From positions 43,055-107,054 of the forward strand of contig NZ_SLXE01000005.1 in NCBI RefSeq assembly GCF_004341385.1: DNA of 64,000 bases. Reading direction: 5' to 3'. The stretch is from Uruburuella suis (GTDB lineage Bacteria > Pseudomonadota > Gammaproteobacteria > Burkholderiales > Neisseriaceae). Made by a program: the position numbers and the translations under genes. Below, piece by piece: positions 1 to 9,836 of the stretch. The notes beneath the pieces were generated by a model, which ran no database searches, was not told the origin of the DNA, and was given only the letters and a program-made list of their open reading frames with translations. Each line of letters starts with the position of its first letter. Position 1 is the stretch's first letter.

Positions 1-750
1 CAGGTGCGAGGGCACCACGTTTTGCAGCGCTGAAAACATGCTCTCGATGCGGCCGGGAAAGCGTTTGTCCCAATCGTTGAGCATTTCTTTAATCACCTGC
101 CGTTGCAGATTGGGCTGCGAACCGCACAGGTTGCACGGGATAATCGGAAATTGTTTCAGCTCGGCATAGCGGGCCAAATCTTTTTCTTTCACATAGGCCA
201 AGGGGCGGATAACGATGTGTTCGCCATTGTCGCTCACGAGCTTGGGCGGCATGGCTTTGAGCTTGCCGCCGTAAAACATATTTAAAAACAGCGTTTGCAA
301 AATATCGTCGCGGTGGTGGCCGAGCGCGATTTTGCTGCAACCCAATTCTTTTGCCACGCGGTAAAGCACGCCGCGGCGCAGGCGGCTGCACAGCGAGCAG
401 GTGGTTTTGCCCTCTTCAATCACCCGCTTCACCACGGAATAAGTGTCTTCTTCGATGATGTGGTAGGGCACGCCGATGCTTTGCAGATATTCGGGCAGAA
501 CATGCTCGGGAAAGCCCGGCTGCTTTTGGTCGAGGTTGACGGCCATCAGCTCGAAATCAATCGGCGCGCTGGCTTGAAGCTGGCGCAAAATATCCAAAAG
601 CGCATAGCTGTCTTTGCCGCCCGAGAGACACACCATGATTTTGTCGCCGGCTTCAATCATGTTGAAATCATTAACAGCATCGCCCACGGCATGGCGCAGG
701 CGCTTGTTTAATTTGTTGTTTTCCAGCTCGTGTTTCGGTTTTTTAGACAT
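1..750 (-). CDS. ttcA: tRNA 2-thiocytidine biosynthesis protein TtcA (partial, C-terminus beyond window)
   Basis: This enzyme thiolates cytidine 32 of certain tRNAs using an ATP-dependent PP-loop and an iron-sulfur cluster. The frame is open from the ATG at 748-750 to the left edge, so the C-terminal part is missing and 250 codons are visible. The PP-loop SGGKDS lies at residues 43-48. Two CxxC pairs, CSLC (118-121) and CNLC (206-209), are the cluster ligands typical of TtcA. The gene is transcribed leftwards out of the window. Identification rests on motif order and overall resemblance to the family and is secure. Confidence 0.93.
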   Translation of the reverse strand, partial: MSKKPKHELENNKLNKRLRHAVGDAVNDFNMIEAGDKIMVCLSGGKDSYALLDILRQLQASAPIDFELMAVNLDQKQPGFPEHVLPEYLQSIGVPYHIIEEDTYSVVKRVIEEGKTTCSLCSRLRRGVLYRVAKELGCSKIALGHHRDDILQTLFLNMFYGGKLKAMPPKLVSDNGEHIVIRPLAYVKEKDLARYAELKQFPIIPCNLCGSQPNLQRQVIKEMLNDWDKRFPGRIESMFSALQNVVPSHL

Positions 751-822
751 GGTTTTGTGCAGGGTGAAAATTCAAGCGGCAATTATACGCTATCGTGAAA
801 CAGGCGCAAAACGGCTGTTGTT

Positions 823-860
823 TATCAGGCCGTCTGAAAAAAGTTTCAGACGGCCTGATA
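823..860. terminator. Inverted DUS hairpin between ttcA and the downstream repeat
   Basis: Two AG-DUS copies in inverted orientation form a perfect stem with a short A-rich loop. It lies upstream of ttcA, so it is not an obvious terminator for a neighbour. It may serve mainly as an uptake signal. It abuts the left end of the 103-bp repeat that follows. Confidence 0.5.
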
Positions 861-960
861 CCAATCCAAAAAAATAACCTAACTTCGTTGTCTCGCCTTG
901 CCGTACGTGTGTACTGTCTGCGGCTCGCCGCCTTGTTAGCTTACTTTTTTGAATGGGTAT
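858..960. repeat. 103-bp Correia-like miniature repeat, copy 1
   Basis: The element begins ATACCAATCC and ends GAATGGGTAT, giving imperfect terminal inverted repeats. Its core (TCGCCTTGCCGTACGTGTGT, then ACTGTCTGCGGCTCGCCGCC) is the core of short Correia elements, but the ends differ from the classical TATAGTGG ends. Further copies are at 61655-61757 and 63539-63635, with a remnant at 7417-7462. The rest of the 751-1127 gap holds only DUS hairpins. Confidence 0.75.
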
Positions 961-1053
961 GATAAATGAAAAGAGATAATCAAATAATGAAATATCGCTT
1001 CGTATCATAAACGCTGTTCAAGCGGTTTATTAACATTACTGCGTGTAAGCGAA

Positions 1054-1081
1054 AGGCCGTCTGAAAACTTTCAGACGGCCT
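1054..1081 (-). terminator. Inverted DUS terminator after argH
   Basis: An inverted AG-DUS pair with a two-base loop lies about 45 bp past the argH stop in its direction of transcription. An AT-rich stretch lies between the hairpin and the gene. Neisseria commonly uses such pairs as intrinsic terminators. Confidence 0.6.
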
Positions 1082-1127
1082 GATAAATGCTTATATAAAA
1101 AAGTATATTTTTTTGTTTGCGCTGGAC

Positions 1128-2510
1128 TCAGCCGGCGATAAGGGCGCGCCAGCGCGCCACTTGCCGGCGCACTTGCTCGGGCGCGGTGCCGCCCAAGTGG
1201 TTGCGGGCATTAAGGCTGCCCTCGGGCGTGAGCACGTTGTAAACATCTTCGTTGATTAAATCGGAAAAGCTTTGCAGATCTTCGAGCGGCAGCTCGCTCA
1301 AATCTACGCCGGCGCGGTCGGCATGGCGCACGGCCAGCGCCACCACTTCGTGGCTGTCGCGAAAAGGCATGCCTTTTTTCACCAGATAATCGGCCAAATC
1401 GGTGGCGGTGGCAAAGCCCTGCATCACGGCCGCGCGCATGTTTTCGGGCTTCACGGTAACGCCGCGCATCATGTCGGCATAAATGCGCAAGGTGTCGATT
1501 AGCGTGTCTACCGTGTCAAACAGCGGCTCTTTGTCTTCCTGATTGTCTTTATTGTAGGCCAAGGGCTGCGATTTCATCAGCATCATCAGGCCGGTGAGGT
1601 GCCCGATCACGCGGCCGGATTTGCCGCGCACCAATTCGGGCACATCGGGGTTTTTCTTTTGCGGCATGATGCTGGAGCCGGTGCAGAAGCGGTCGGCAAT
1701 GTCGATAAAGCCGAAGCGCGGGCTCATCCATAAAATCAGCTCTTCGGAAAGGCGGCTCAAATGAATCATCACCAGGCTGGCTGCGGCGGTGAATTCGATG
1801 GCAAAATCGCGATCCGACACGGCATCGAGCGAATTTTGGCAGATTTGCTCAAAGCCCAGCAATTGGGCGGTGGTTTCGCGGCGGATGGGATAAGTGGTGC
1901 CGGCCAGCGCGGCGGCGCCCAGCGGCATGCGGTTGACGCGGCGGCGGCAATCGGCCATGCGCTCGTGGTCGCGGCCGAGCATTTCCACATAAGCGAGCAT
2001 GTGGTGGCCGAAGCTCACCGGCTGGGCCACTTGCAAGTGGGTGAAGCCGGGCATCACCACTTCGGCGTTTTGCTCGGCCAAATCGAGCAGGGCAGCCTGA
2101 AGGCTTTGCAGCAGCGCCTGAATTTCGGTGATTTCATCGCGCAGCCACAGGCGGATATCTGTGGCCACTTGATCGTTGCGGCTGCGGCCGGTGTGCAGGC
2201 GTTTGCCAGCATCGCCGATTTTATCGGTGAGGCGCCGCTCGATATTCATGTGCACGTCTTCCAAATCCAGCAACCAAGGCATTTTGCCGACTTCGATTTC
2301 TGCTATAATTTCGGCCATGCCTTGCTCGATGGCGGCCAAATCTTCTGCGCTCAACACACCGGCTTGCTGCAGCATTTGCGCATGCGCCAGCGAGCCTTGT
2401 ATGTCCCATTTGGCCAAACGTTTGTCGAAATCAATCGAGCCGGTGTATTTTTTCACCAGCTCGGCAACAGGCTCGTTGAAGCGGCCCGACCATGTTTTAT
2501 TATCCGTCAT
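1128..2510 (-). CDS. argH: Argininosuccinate lyase
   Basis: It cleaves argininosuccinate to arginine and fumarate, the last step of arginine synthesis, in the cytoplasm. The 460-residue product matches the usual family length. The fumarase/aspartase-superfamily signature [11 protein letters not shown] lies at residues 278-288, with the catalytic serine at 280. The histidine motif THLQ is at 157-160. It is divergent from the sensor kinase gene with about 50 bp between them, and it is not linked to other arg genes here. Confidence 0.97.
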   Translation of the reverse strand: MTDNKTWSGRFNEPVAELVKKYTGSIDFDKRLAKWDIQGSLAHAQMLQQAGVLSAEDLAAIEQGMAEIIAEIEVGKMPWLLDLEDVHMNIERRLTDKIGDAGKRLHTGRSRNDQVATDIRLWLRDEITEIQALLQSLQAALLDLAEQNAEVVMPGFTHLQVAQPVSFGHHMLAYVEMLGRDHERMADCRRRVNRMPLGAAALAGTTYPIRRETTAQLLGFEQICQNSLDAVSDRDFAIEFTAAASLVMIHLSRLSEELILWMSPRFGFIDIADRFCTGSSIMPQKKNPDVPELVRGKSGRVIGHLTGLMMLMKSQPLAYNKDNQEDKEPLFDTVDTLIDTLRIYADMMRGVTVKPENMRAAVMQGFATATDLADYLVKKGMPFRDSHEVVALAVRHADRAGVDLSELPLEDLQSFSDLINEDVYNVLTPEGSLNARNHLGGTAPEQVRRQVARWRALIAG

Positions 2511-2561
2511 GCTTAATTATCCACTGCGTTGTTGGTTTTTAGAAGTTAAGGTTTGTTGCTT

Positions 2562-3590
2562 ATGCCCATTATACGTCAAATAAGGTCTTTGTTTGCGGTT
2601 CCGGATATGCGTAATTTCGGCTCGATTCAAAGATTGATGCTGTTTGCTTTTGCCTGCGTGTTGCTTTTCCCCTTGCTGGTTGCATCGTTAGCCGATTATG
2701 GCAAGGTGGTTTATGTGACGGCGGCTTGGGCGGGGCCGACTTTGCTTTTGCTGGTGGTGGCAGGCTATCTTTCCGGCGATTTTTTGGCGGGCAGCCGCTT
2801 TGCCGTGCCGATTGCCTATGGGGCGGGCGTGGGCTTTTTCGTGCTGGTAGATCATTTGCTGCTGGGCGAGCTGCTTTATTTTTGGCAGCATTTTTGGCAA
2901 TTCAACAGCTTTTTGCTGATGTTTATGTATAGCGAAGGGGTGCGCCGGCGCACGCTCACGCCGGCGCTCTCTGAGGCGCGCCTCACAGCACTCACCGCCC
3001 GCATCCGCCCGCATTTTTTGTTTAACAGCCTCAATGCCGCCATCAGCCTGATCCGCCTGCGCCCTTATGATGCGGAAACCTTGCTGGAAAACTTAGCCAA
3101 TCTTTTTCGGGCGCAGCTCAAAGATGGCAGCCAAAACAGCACTTTGAGGCAGGAAATCGAATGGGCGCAGGAATATGTGGCCATCGAGCAAATCCGCATG
3201 GGCCCCACACGGGTGCAGGTGATGTGGCAGCACGATGCGCCTGATGATGCGGAAACGCCGCACCTGCTGCTTCAGCCTTTGCTTGAAAATGCAGTGTTTC
3301 ACGGCATTGAATCCACTCACCGTCCGGGCATGATTTCGGTGAAAACCACCCGCCAAAATCATTGGATTTATATCCGCATCGAAAACCCTTATGTGCCCTC
3401 AGAGAGCGAAGACAACGTGAAGCCGCACAAAGGCAATTCGATGGCTTTGCGCAATCTGCAAGAGCGGCTCACGCTGATGTATGACAACGATGCGCAAATC
3501 AAAAGCCGCCAGCTCGATGGGGTTTTCCGGGTGGATATCCGCCTGCCTTACCGCAAAGAATCATCTGATATCAACCGCTTGTTTGGTTAG
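2562..3590 (+). CDS. LytS/AlgZ-type membrane sensor histidine kinase
   Basis: It is a two-component sensor of the His_kinase plus HATPase_c class. Starting from the ATG at 2562 (preferred over an in-frame TTG at 2553, which lies too close to the AAGG ribosome site) it has 342 residues. Four hydrophobic segments fill roughly residues 25-125. The phospho-acceptor box RPHFLFNSLN follows, with His151, and then the ATP-binding N-box LLLQPLLENAVFHG. No extracellular sensor domain is evident. A LytTR response regulator would normally sit nearby, but the next gene is gyrA, so the partner must be elsewhere. The signal sensed cannot be told from sequence. Confidence 0.85.
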   Translation: MPIIRQIRSLFAVPDMRNFGSIQRLMLFAFACVLLFPLLVASLADYGKVVYVTAAWAGPTLLLLVVAGYLSGDFLAGSRFAVPIAYGAGVGFFVLVDHLLLGELLYFWQHFWQFNSFLLMFMYSEGVRRRTLTPALSEARLTALTARIRPHFLFNSLNAAISLIRLRPYDAETLLENLANLFRAQLKDGSQNSTLRQEIEWAQEYVAIEQIRMGPTRVQVMWQHDAPDDAETPHLLLQPLLENAVFHGIESTHRPGMISVKTTRQNHWIYIRIENPYVPSESEDNVKPHKGNSMALRNLQERLTLMYDNDAQIKSRQLDGVFRVDIRLPYRKESSDINRLFG

Positions 3591-3793
3591 GGTCTGTTCA
3601 CAATTCATCACGGCAATGTTGGTTCAAAATCCGGCTTGCGGATGAAATGTGAATAATGGGCCTAAAAAGGTGTAAATACCTGAGGCCGTCTGAAAAAAAT
3701 GCAAGCCGTATATCTTGGCAACGCGCCGCCAACCAGCCCCTGTTTTGTGCTAAAATCGACACACATTTATCTGCTGAAATCGAAATATCCATT

Positions 3794-6565
3794 ATGACCG
3801 ACGCCACCGTACGCAACGACCACCACTTCGCCAAAGAAACCATTCCCATCAGCCTTGAAGACGAAATGCGCCGCAGCTATCTCGATTACGCCATGAGCGT
3901 GATTGTAGGCCGTGCGCTGCCTGATGTGCGCGATGGTTTGAAGCCCGTGCACCGCCGCGTGCTCTACGCGATGCACGAGCTGAAAAACAACTGGAACAGC
4001 GCCTATAAAAAATCCGCCCGTATCGTGGGCGACGTGATCGGTAAATACCACCCCCACGGCGACATCGCCGTGTATGACACCATTGTGCGCATGGCGCAGG
4101 ATTTTTCATTGCGCTATGTGTTGATCGACGGGCAGGGCAACTTCGGCTCGGTAGACGGCGATGGCGCAGCGGCCATGCGTTATACCGAAATCCGCATGGC
4201 GAAAATCGCCCACGAAATGCTGGCTGACATTGAAGAAGAAACCGTAAATTTCGGCCCCAACTATGATGGCAGCGAGCACGAGCCGCTGGTGTTGCCCACC
4301 CGCTTTCCCGCTTTGCTGGTAAACGGTTCATCCGGCATTGCCGTGGGCATGGCCACCAATATTCCGCCGCATAATCTGAGCGAAACCATCAATGCCTGCG
4401 TGGCGTTGCTGCACAACGGCGAAATGAGCATCGAAGAATTGATTCAACTGATGCCGGCGCCCGATTTTCCCACCGGCGCCACCATTTACGGCTTGAGCGG
4501 CGTGCGCGAAGGCTATAAAACCGGCCGCGGCCGCGTGGTGATGCGCGGCAAAACCCATATCGAGCCCATCGGCAAACACGGCGAGCGCGAAGCCATTATC
4601 ATTGATGAAATTCCCTATCAGGTAAACAAAGCCCGATTGGTGGAAAAAATCGGCGAATTGGTGCGCGAGAAAACGCTGGAAGGCGTGTCCGATTTGCGCG
4701 ACGAATCGGATAAATCGGGTATGCGCGTGGTGATCGAGCTCAAGCGCAACGAAAATGCCGAAGTGGTGTTAAACCAGCTCTATAAGCTCACCCAGCTGCA
4801 AGACAGCTTTGGCATCAATATGGTGGCCTTGGTCGACGGCCAGCCGCGCCTGCTCAACCTCAAGCAGATTTTGAGCGAATTTTTGCGCCACCGCCGCGAA
4901 GTGGTAACGCGCCGCACCTTATTCCGTCTGAAAAAAGCCCGTCACGAAGGCCATATCGCCGAGGGCAAAGCCGTGGCTTTGTCGAATATCGACGAAATGA
5001 TCGAGCTGATTAAAACTTCCGCCGATGCGCCCGAAGCCAAAGTGCGCCTGCTGGCACGCGCTTGGCGCTCATCGCTGGTGGAAGAGATGCTCGGCCGCAC
5101 CGATCTCGATTTGAGCATGGCGCGCCCAGAAGGCCTGCCTGCCAATCTGGGCTTGCAGGACGAAGGTTATTATTTGAGCGAGCTGCAAGCCGATGCCATT
5201 TTGCGCATGAGCCTGCGTAACCTTACCGGCCTCGATCAAGACAGCATTATCGGCGATTATAAAAACATTATGGCGCAGATTATTGATTTTCTGGATATTT
5301 TGGCCAAGCCCGAGCGCATCACCCAAATCATCAATGATGAGCTGGAAGAAATCAAAGCCCAATTCGGCGATGAGCGCCGCAGTGAAATCAACCCGTTTGG
5401 CGGCGATATTGCCGATGAAGACCTGATTCCGCCGCGCGAAATGGTGGTAACGCTCACCCACGGCGGCTACATCAAAACCCAGCCCACCACCGATTATCAG
5501 GCGCAGCGCCGCGGCGGGCGCGGCAAACAGGCCGCAGCCACCAAAGACGAAGACTTTATCGAAACCCTGTTTGTGGCCAACACCCACGATTATCTAATGT
5601 GTTTCACCAACTTGGGCAAATGCCATTGGATTAAAGTTTACAAGCTGCCCGAAGGCGGCCGCAACAGCCGCGGGCGCCCGATCAATAATGTGATTCAGCT
5701 TGATGAAGGCGAAAAAGTAAGCGCCATTTTGGCGGTGCGCGATTTCCCCGAAGATGAATATGTGTTTTTCGCCACCGCACAAGGCATGGTGAAAAAAGTG
5801 CAGCTGTGCGCCTTTAAAAACGTGCGCACCCAAGGTATTAAAGCGATTGCGCTCAAAGAAGGCGATTCGCTGGTGGGCGTGGCGAAAACCGGCGGCTGCC
5901 ACGATATCATGCTGTTTTCCAATTTGGGCAAAGCCATCCGCTTTAACGAATATTGGGAAGGCAGCAGCGAAGCCGAAGAAAGCGAAGACGATCAAGAAAT
6001 CGATGCAGATAGCGGCGAAGAGGGCGATGCCGCCGAGAGCAGTGCGCCCAAAGCCAACAAAGGCGTGCGCCCCTCCGGCCGCGGTAGCGGCGGCTTGCGC
6101 GGCATGCGCCTGCCTGATGACGGCCGCATTGTGAGCCTGATTACTTTTGCACCCGAATGTGAAGCGCAAGAAGGGCTGCAAGTGCTCACCGCCACGGAAA
6201 ACGGCTACGGCAAACGCACCCCGATTGGCGACTACAGCCGCAAAGGCAAAGGCGGGCAGGGCAATATCGCCATCAACACCGGCGAGCGCAACGGCGATTT
6301 GGTGGCGGCAACCCTGGTGGCTGAAAGCGATGATTTGATGTTGATCACCAGCGGCGGCGTGCTCATCCGCACCAAGGTCGAGCAAATCCGCGAAACCGGC
6401 CGCGCCGCAGCGGGCGTGCGCCTGATTAATCTGGACGAAGGCGAAACCTTGGTAAGCCTGGAGCGCGTGGCCGAGCCGGAAGAAACAATACCGGAATCAG
6501 AAGAAGAGACTGAAATTTCCACTCAAATCGAGGCCTTGATGCCGGAAAATGAAGATGAATTATGA
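3794..6565 (+). CDS. gyrA: DNA gyrase subunit A
   Basis: This is the breakage-rejoining subunit of DNA gyrase. The ATG at 3794 gives 923 residues and an N-terminus like that of other Neisseria GyrA; an upstream in-frame extension is not needed. The active-site tyrosine is Tyr130 (AAMRYTEIR). The GyrA box QRRGGRG, which distinguishes gyrase from topoisomerase IV, is in the C-terminal half, followed by the beta-pinwheel and an acidic tail. In the quinolone-resistance region the sequence is [10 protein letters not shown]: position 91 is isoleucine (codon ATC, 4064-4066), while Asp95 is unchanged. Residue 91 is threonine in wild-type meningococci and serine in gonococci. Confidence 0.97.
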   Translation: MTDATVRNDHHFAKETIPISLEDEMRRSYLDYAMSVIVGRALPDVRDGLKPVHRRVLYAMHELKNNWNSAYKKSARIVGDVIGKYHPHGDIAVYDTIVRMAQDFSLRYVLIDGQGNFGSVDGDGAAAMRYTEIRMAKIAHEMLADIEEETVNFGPNYDGSEHEPLVLPTRFPALLVNGSSGIAVGMATNIPPHNLSETINACVALLHNGEMSIEELIQLMPAPDFPTGATIYGLSGVREGYKTGRGRVVMRGKTHIEPIGKHGEREAIIIDEIPYQVNKARLVEKIGELVREKTLEGVSDLRDESDKSGMRVVIELKRNENAEVVLNQLYKLTQLQDSFGINMVALVDGQPRLLNLKQILSEFLRHRREVVTRRTLFRLKKARHEGHIAEGKAVALSNIDEMIELIKTSADAPEAKVRLLARAWRSSLVEEMLGRTDLDLSMARPEGLPANLGLQDEGYYLSELQADAILRMSLRNLTGLDQDSIIGDYKNIMAQIIDFLDILAKPERITQIINDELEEIKAQFGDERRSEINPFGGDIADEDLIPPREMVVTLTHGGYIKTQPTTDYQAQRRGGRGKQAAATKDEDFIETLFVANTHDYLMCFTNLGKCHWIKVYKLPEGGRNSRGRPINNVIQLDEGEKVSAILAVRDFPEDEYVFFATAQGMVKKVQLCAFKNVRTQGIKAIALKEGDSLVGVAKTGGCHDIMLFSNLGKAIRFNEYWEGSSEAEESEDDQEIDADSGEEGDAAESSAPKANKGVRPSGRGSGGLRGMRLPDDGRIVSLITFAPECEAQEGLQVLTATENGYGKRTPIGDYSRKGKGGQGNIAINTGERNGDLVAATLVAESDDLMLITSGGVLIRTKVEQIRETGRAAAGVRLINLDEGETLVSLERVAEPEETIPESEEETEISTQIEALMPENEDEL

Positions 6566-6653
6566 GATTTGAGTATTTAATTTAAAGGGTCGTGTAAACT
6601 ATTTGCTGATTTCCGCACTCTAAACTCACTTGAACAAATGAAGTAAAGAGAGA

Positions 6654-7172
6654 GTGTCTGTGAAAAAGAAGATTTACTTGAGGTTGTTGAGAATGATCGG
6701 TTCTATGCTTCCCCCTTCTTACGAAAAGCCGTTTGGCCCGGTGGCGAAAAAAGTCCGCTATTTTTTCGCCTGCCGGATTTCCGATAATATCGCGAAAAAT
6801 GTGAATATCGAAAAAGGCGCTTATGTGCTGGCAGATACGGTGGTTGGTGAAAATTCGAGCATAGGTGTGAACAGCGAGATTTGCAAAGGTCTTACGCTTG
6901 GCAAAAATGTGTTTATGGGCCCCGAATGCTTGTTTTATTCCTATCAACATAAATTCGACCCAGTAACCAAGCAATACGATGGCTACACCGATGTTCGGCC
7001 GATTGTTATCGAAGATAATGTTTGGTTGGGTCGCCGCGCTATCATCATGGGCGGTGTAACCATTGGCGAAGGCTCTACCATCGGTGCTGCTTCAGTGGTA
7101 ACGAAAGATGTGCCGCCTTACAGCGTGGCGGCGGGTAATCCGGCGGTAATCAGGAAAAACCTGCTGGATTGA
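6654..7172 (+). CDS. Left-handed beta-helix (hexapeptide-repeat) acyltransferase
   Basis: The C-terminal two thirds contain the imperfect hexapeptide repeats of the LbetaH fold, ending in the family pattern GAASVVTKDVPPYSVAAGNP. This resembles maltose/WcaF-type O-acetyltransferases that decorate sugars or polysaccharides, probably with acetyl-CoA as donor. The start is a GTG at 6654 or 6660; the purine run AAAGAGAGA just upstream serves as ribosome site. The product is about 170 residues. It stands alone between gyrA and a repeat region, with no glycosyltransferase beside it, so the acceptor is unknown. Its 5' end is more AT-rich than the neighbouring genes, which may reflect transfer. Confidence 0.8.
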   Translation: MSVKKKIYLRLLRMIGSMLPPSYEKPFGPVAKKVRYFFACRISDNIAKNVNIEKGAYVLADTVVGENSSIGVNSEICKGLTLGKNVFMGPECLFYSYQHKFDPVTKQYDGYTDVRPIVIEDNVWLGRRAIIMGGVTIGEGSTIGAASVVTKDVPPYSVAAGNPAVIRKNLLD

Positions 7173-7219
7173 ACGTTGTGAACGAGCGCAGTTGGGTTGC
7201 CAAGCCCTGCAGTTAAAAC

Positions 7220-7253
7220 AGGCCGTCTGAAATGTCAGTATTTCAGACGGCCT
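7220..7253 (+). terminator. Inverted DUS terminator after the acyltransferase
   Basis: A 13-bp inverted AG-DUS stem with an 8-base loop is followed by TTTTTG, about 50 bp past the stop codon. This is a convincing intrinsic terminator. From here to 7416 I see only a TACGATTACGC-type repeat fragment and no gene. Confidence 0.75.
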
Positions 7254-7416
7254 TTTTGTTTTATGCAGCGGTGGATGTTCATGCCTACGATTACGCCGCG
7301 CAAAACCCGGTGTGCGCACCTACGCTGCTTTTAAAAAAATGGCATAAGGGGCTAAAAATCGCTGAAAGGCGGGCAATTGGTATTGTGTTTGCTTTGCGGC
7401 AATCCGCAGCTGTCTG

Positions 7417-7462
7417 ATACCAATCCAAAAAAACCTAACTTCGTTGTCTCGCCTTGCCGTAC
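7417..7462. repeat. Truncated Correia-like repeat
   Basis: The left 46 bp of the 103-bp repeat (ATACCAATCC end and the TCGCCTTGCCGTAC core) stop exactly where the TATAGTG end of the next element begins. The two appear nested, with the second inserted into the first. Confidence 0.6.
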
Positions 7463-7601
7463 TATAGTGTGGAATGCAAGAAAAAGTGACACAACGGGTA
7501 GGTTGGGTTGATAAACCCAACATTTCAGACGGCCTGTGTGCTTGTTGGGTTTATCAACCTAACCTACCCGTTGTGTCACTTTTTTTATGCATTCCACTAT
7601 A
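7463..7601. mobile_element. MITE-like element with TATAGTG/CACTATA ends, copy 1
   Basis: About 139 bp bounded by inverted repeats that read TATAGTG...CAAGAAAAAGTGACAC and the complementary GTGTCAC...GCATTCCACTATA. The interior is a long near-palindrome built from GGTAGGTTGGGTTGATAAAC and its complement around a DUS core. No coding capacity is visible. A close relative is at 63725-63875, and a relative sharing only the ends is at 14935-15083. Confidence 0.7.
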
Positions 7602-7648
7602 TTATGTTTGTACGGCATGCGAGGCCGTCTGAAAGCCTTGGCCGCTGC

Positions 7649-8278
7649 TTATTCCGGTGAAAAATGCCACACCTTGCAAACGGTGTGCTGAGGCTGCGCC
7701 AGAGTGCCGAAATATTGCCAGCGCATCTGCGGGCTTGCCCAATCCGGCCACACGCAGGCCAGCGCCCAGCCGCCGCACAAGCCGGCAAAGCCTTGCCAGC
7801 CGCTTTGGCCGCCGATGTGCAATTTTGCGTGCCCGCCTTGCCGGCACACACCCGCATGCGGCAAGTCTGCCGGAAAATCCAGCCCGGCGGCCTTAATTAA
7901 GGCTTCTTTGGTGCACCACAAGCGGTAATAATCTGCCGCACGCCAGCCGCGCGCCGCCAGCCATTGCCGCTCTTCGGCGCTGCACGATAAATCCGCCAGC
8001 GCCGAAAAATCGCGCGGCCGCAGCCATTCGATGTCCACGCCCAGCGGCAGCGGATAAGCCCCGGCCGCCAAAAGCGCTGCACCGTGGCTGTGCGAGAGCG
8101 ACAGCACGGGCGCTTTTGTTTGTTGTTTTAAAAAGCGGCTCACCTGCCAATCGGTGCGCATCGCCAGCGCCGGTGCGGCACTCACGCGGGCGCGGTCGGC
8201 TTGGTCAAGCAGGGCGGCTTGATAATCCGGTGCACAAACGGCATCGGCTATAAGCAAATCAATATGCAAATCGGACAT
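7649..8278 (-). CDS. 4'-phosphopantetheinyl transferase (Sfp/AcpT type)
   Basis: It should transfer phosphopantetheine from coenzyme A to a serine of a carrier protein. The ATG at 8278 gives 209 residues and is chosen over an in-frame TTG nine bases upstream. The family motifs are in order: GVDIEWL (magnesium-binding Asp/Glu), an EERQW block, and WCTKEALIKAAG with the catalytic Lys and Glu. The length suits the Sfp/AcpT class rather than AcpS. It is divergent from prfA. No polyketide or peptide synthetase lies in the window, so the carrier protein cannot be named. Confidence 0.85.
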   Translation of the reverse strand: MSDLHIDLLIADAVCAPDYQAALLDQADRARVSAAPALAMRTDWQVSRFLKQQTKAPVLSLSHSHGAALLAAGAYPLPLGVDIEWLRPRDFSALADLSCSAEERQWLAARGWRAADYYRLWCTKEALIKAAGLDFPADLPHAGVCRQGGHAKLHIGGQSGWQGFAGLCGGWALACVWPDWASPQMRWQYFGTLAQPQHTVCKVWHFSPE

Positions 8279-8376
8279 AAGCGGCAAAAGCGGGCAGAAA
8301 AAAACGATTATAGAAGTAAGTGGCCGGCTCGTGTAAAATGCCGCATCTTGTTATCAATGTTGTGAAACGCGCCATT

Positions 8377-9453
8377 ATGAAGCCGTCTATTCTGGAAAAA
8401 TTGCAGCAACTGGCCGAGCGCCTTGAAGAAGTGACCCATTTGCTCGGCTCGCCCGAGGCCACCGCCGATATGGATAATTATCGCAAGCTCACGCGCGAGC
8501 ATGCGGAAATCACGCCGGTGGTGGAAGCTTTTCAGCGCTACCGGCAGGCGCAAAGCGATTTGGCCGAGGCGCAGGAAATGCTGGCAGATCCGGAAATGAA
8601 AGACTTTGCCGCTGAAGAAATCGAAGCGGCGCAGGCGAAAATCGAAGCGCTGGGCAACGAATTGCAAACCTTGCTTCTGCCTAAAGATGCCGATGACGAT
8701 AAAAACATCTTTATCGAAGTGCGCGCCGGCACCGGCGGCGACGAAGCGGCCTTGTTTGCCGGTGATTTGCTGCGCATGTATGGCCGCTTTGCCGAGCGCA
8801 ACCGTTGGCAGATGGAAATCGTGTCGGCCAACGAAAGCGATTTGGGCGGCTATAAAGAAGTGATTGCCCGCATTATCGGGCTGGGCGCCTACAGCAAGCT
8901 CAAATTCGAATCGGGCGGCCACCGCGTGCAGCGCGTGCCGGCCACCGAAAGCCAGGGCCGCATCCACACTTCGGCCTGCACCGTGGCGGTGATGCCCGAA
9001 GCCGATGAATTGGAAGAAATCGAGCTGAACCCTGCCGATTTGCGCATCGACACGTTTCGCGCCAGCGGCGCCGGCGGGCAGCATATCAACAAAACCGATT
9101 CTGCCGTGCGCATCACCCACTTGCCCAGCGGCATGGTGGTGGAATGCCAAGACGGCCGCTCGCAGCACGCCAACAAAGCGCAGGCCATGAAAGTGCTGGC
9201 CGCGCGCCTCAACGATATGCAAAAGCGCGAAGCGCAAGCCAAAGAAGCGGCCGAGCGCAAAAGCCTGATCGGCAGCGGCGACCGCAGCGAGCGCATCCGC
9301 ACCTACAACTACCCGCAAGGCCGCGTGACCGACCACCGCATCAACCTCACTTTGCATAAACTTGATTTTGTTATGGACGGCGATTTGGACGAGCTCACCG
9401 GCGCGCTGAGCGCCGAGCATCAGGCGGAATTGCTGGCGCGCATGGCGGAATAA
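8377..9453 (+). CDS. prfA: Peptide chain release factor 1
   Basis: It recognises UAA and UAG stop codons and triggers peptidyl-tRNA hydrolysis on the ribosome. The ATG at 8377 gives 358 residues, a normal RF1 length. The codon-reading PxT motif is PAT at residues 188-190, which marks RF1 rather than RF2. The catalytic GGQ is at 233-235 within [15 protein letters not shown]. The glutamine is a target for methylation by PrmC, which is not encoded here. Confidence 0.97.
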   Translation: MKPSILEKLQQLAERLEEVTHLLGSPEATADMDNYRKLTREHAEITPVVEAFQRYRQAQSDLAEAQEMLADPEMKDFAAEEIEAAQAKIEALGNELQTLLLPKDADDDKNIFIEVRAGTGGDEAALFAGDLLRMYGRFAERNRWQMEIVSANESDLGGYKEVIARIIGLGAYSKLKFESGGHRVQRVPATESQGRIHTSACTVAVMPEADELEEIELNPADLRIDTFRASGAGGQHINKTDSAVRITHLPSGMVVECQDGRSQHANKAQAMKVLAARLNDMQKREAQAKEAAERKSLIGSGDRSERIRTYNYPQGRVTDHRINLTLHKLDFVMDGDLDELTGALSAEHQAELLARMAE

Positions 9454-9489
9454 GCGTTTTTGAATAAAACATTTCCAAACCGAAAAACT

Positions 9490-9836
9490 GTTTCAGACGG
9501 CATTTGTGTGCTATGCGTATGATTATGCTTTGTTTGGGCAAAGCTAATCATACCTACGGCTTGCTACTTTTCATTTGCGCGCAATGCCCGGTCCAAAAAT
9601 AAGCTTCCTGCGTTGGCTTGCTTTGAATGCGGAACACAGATGCCGTCTGAAAAAAGGTTTCAGACGGCATCTGTGTGTCATGTCTACGATTACGCTTTGT
9701 GTTGACAAAGCTGATCGTCGCTGCGGCTTGCTTAAATGTATCAAACCAAGCGATGCCGTCTGAAAAAAAATTGCAGACGGCATAGTGCTTCATGCCTACG
9801 ATTACGCATTGTTTTGACAAAGCTAATCGTACCTTG
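9490..9836. repeat. Triplicated intergenic repeat with AT-DUS hairpins
   Basis: Three diverged copies of a unit reading roughly ATGCCTACGATTACGC, then TTTTGACAAAGCTAATCGTACC, lie at about 9505-9560, 9680-9735 and 9790-9835. They are separated by two inverted DUS hairpins of the AT dialect (9634-9676 and 9753-9783). Related fragments occur near 7280, 10370 and 63877. Reading frames that cross this stretch are fragments of the repeats and not genes. Confidence 0.65.

Noticed and set aside
2553..2561. TTG start for the sensor kinase
   Set aside because: It lies only about two bases after the AAGG ribosome site; the ATG at 2562 has better spacing.
3656..3793. Upstream extension of the gyrA frame by 46 codons
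   Set aside because: It contains a DUS (read as RPSEK) and has no homology to GyrA; the ATG at 3794 matches known GyrA N-termini.
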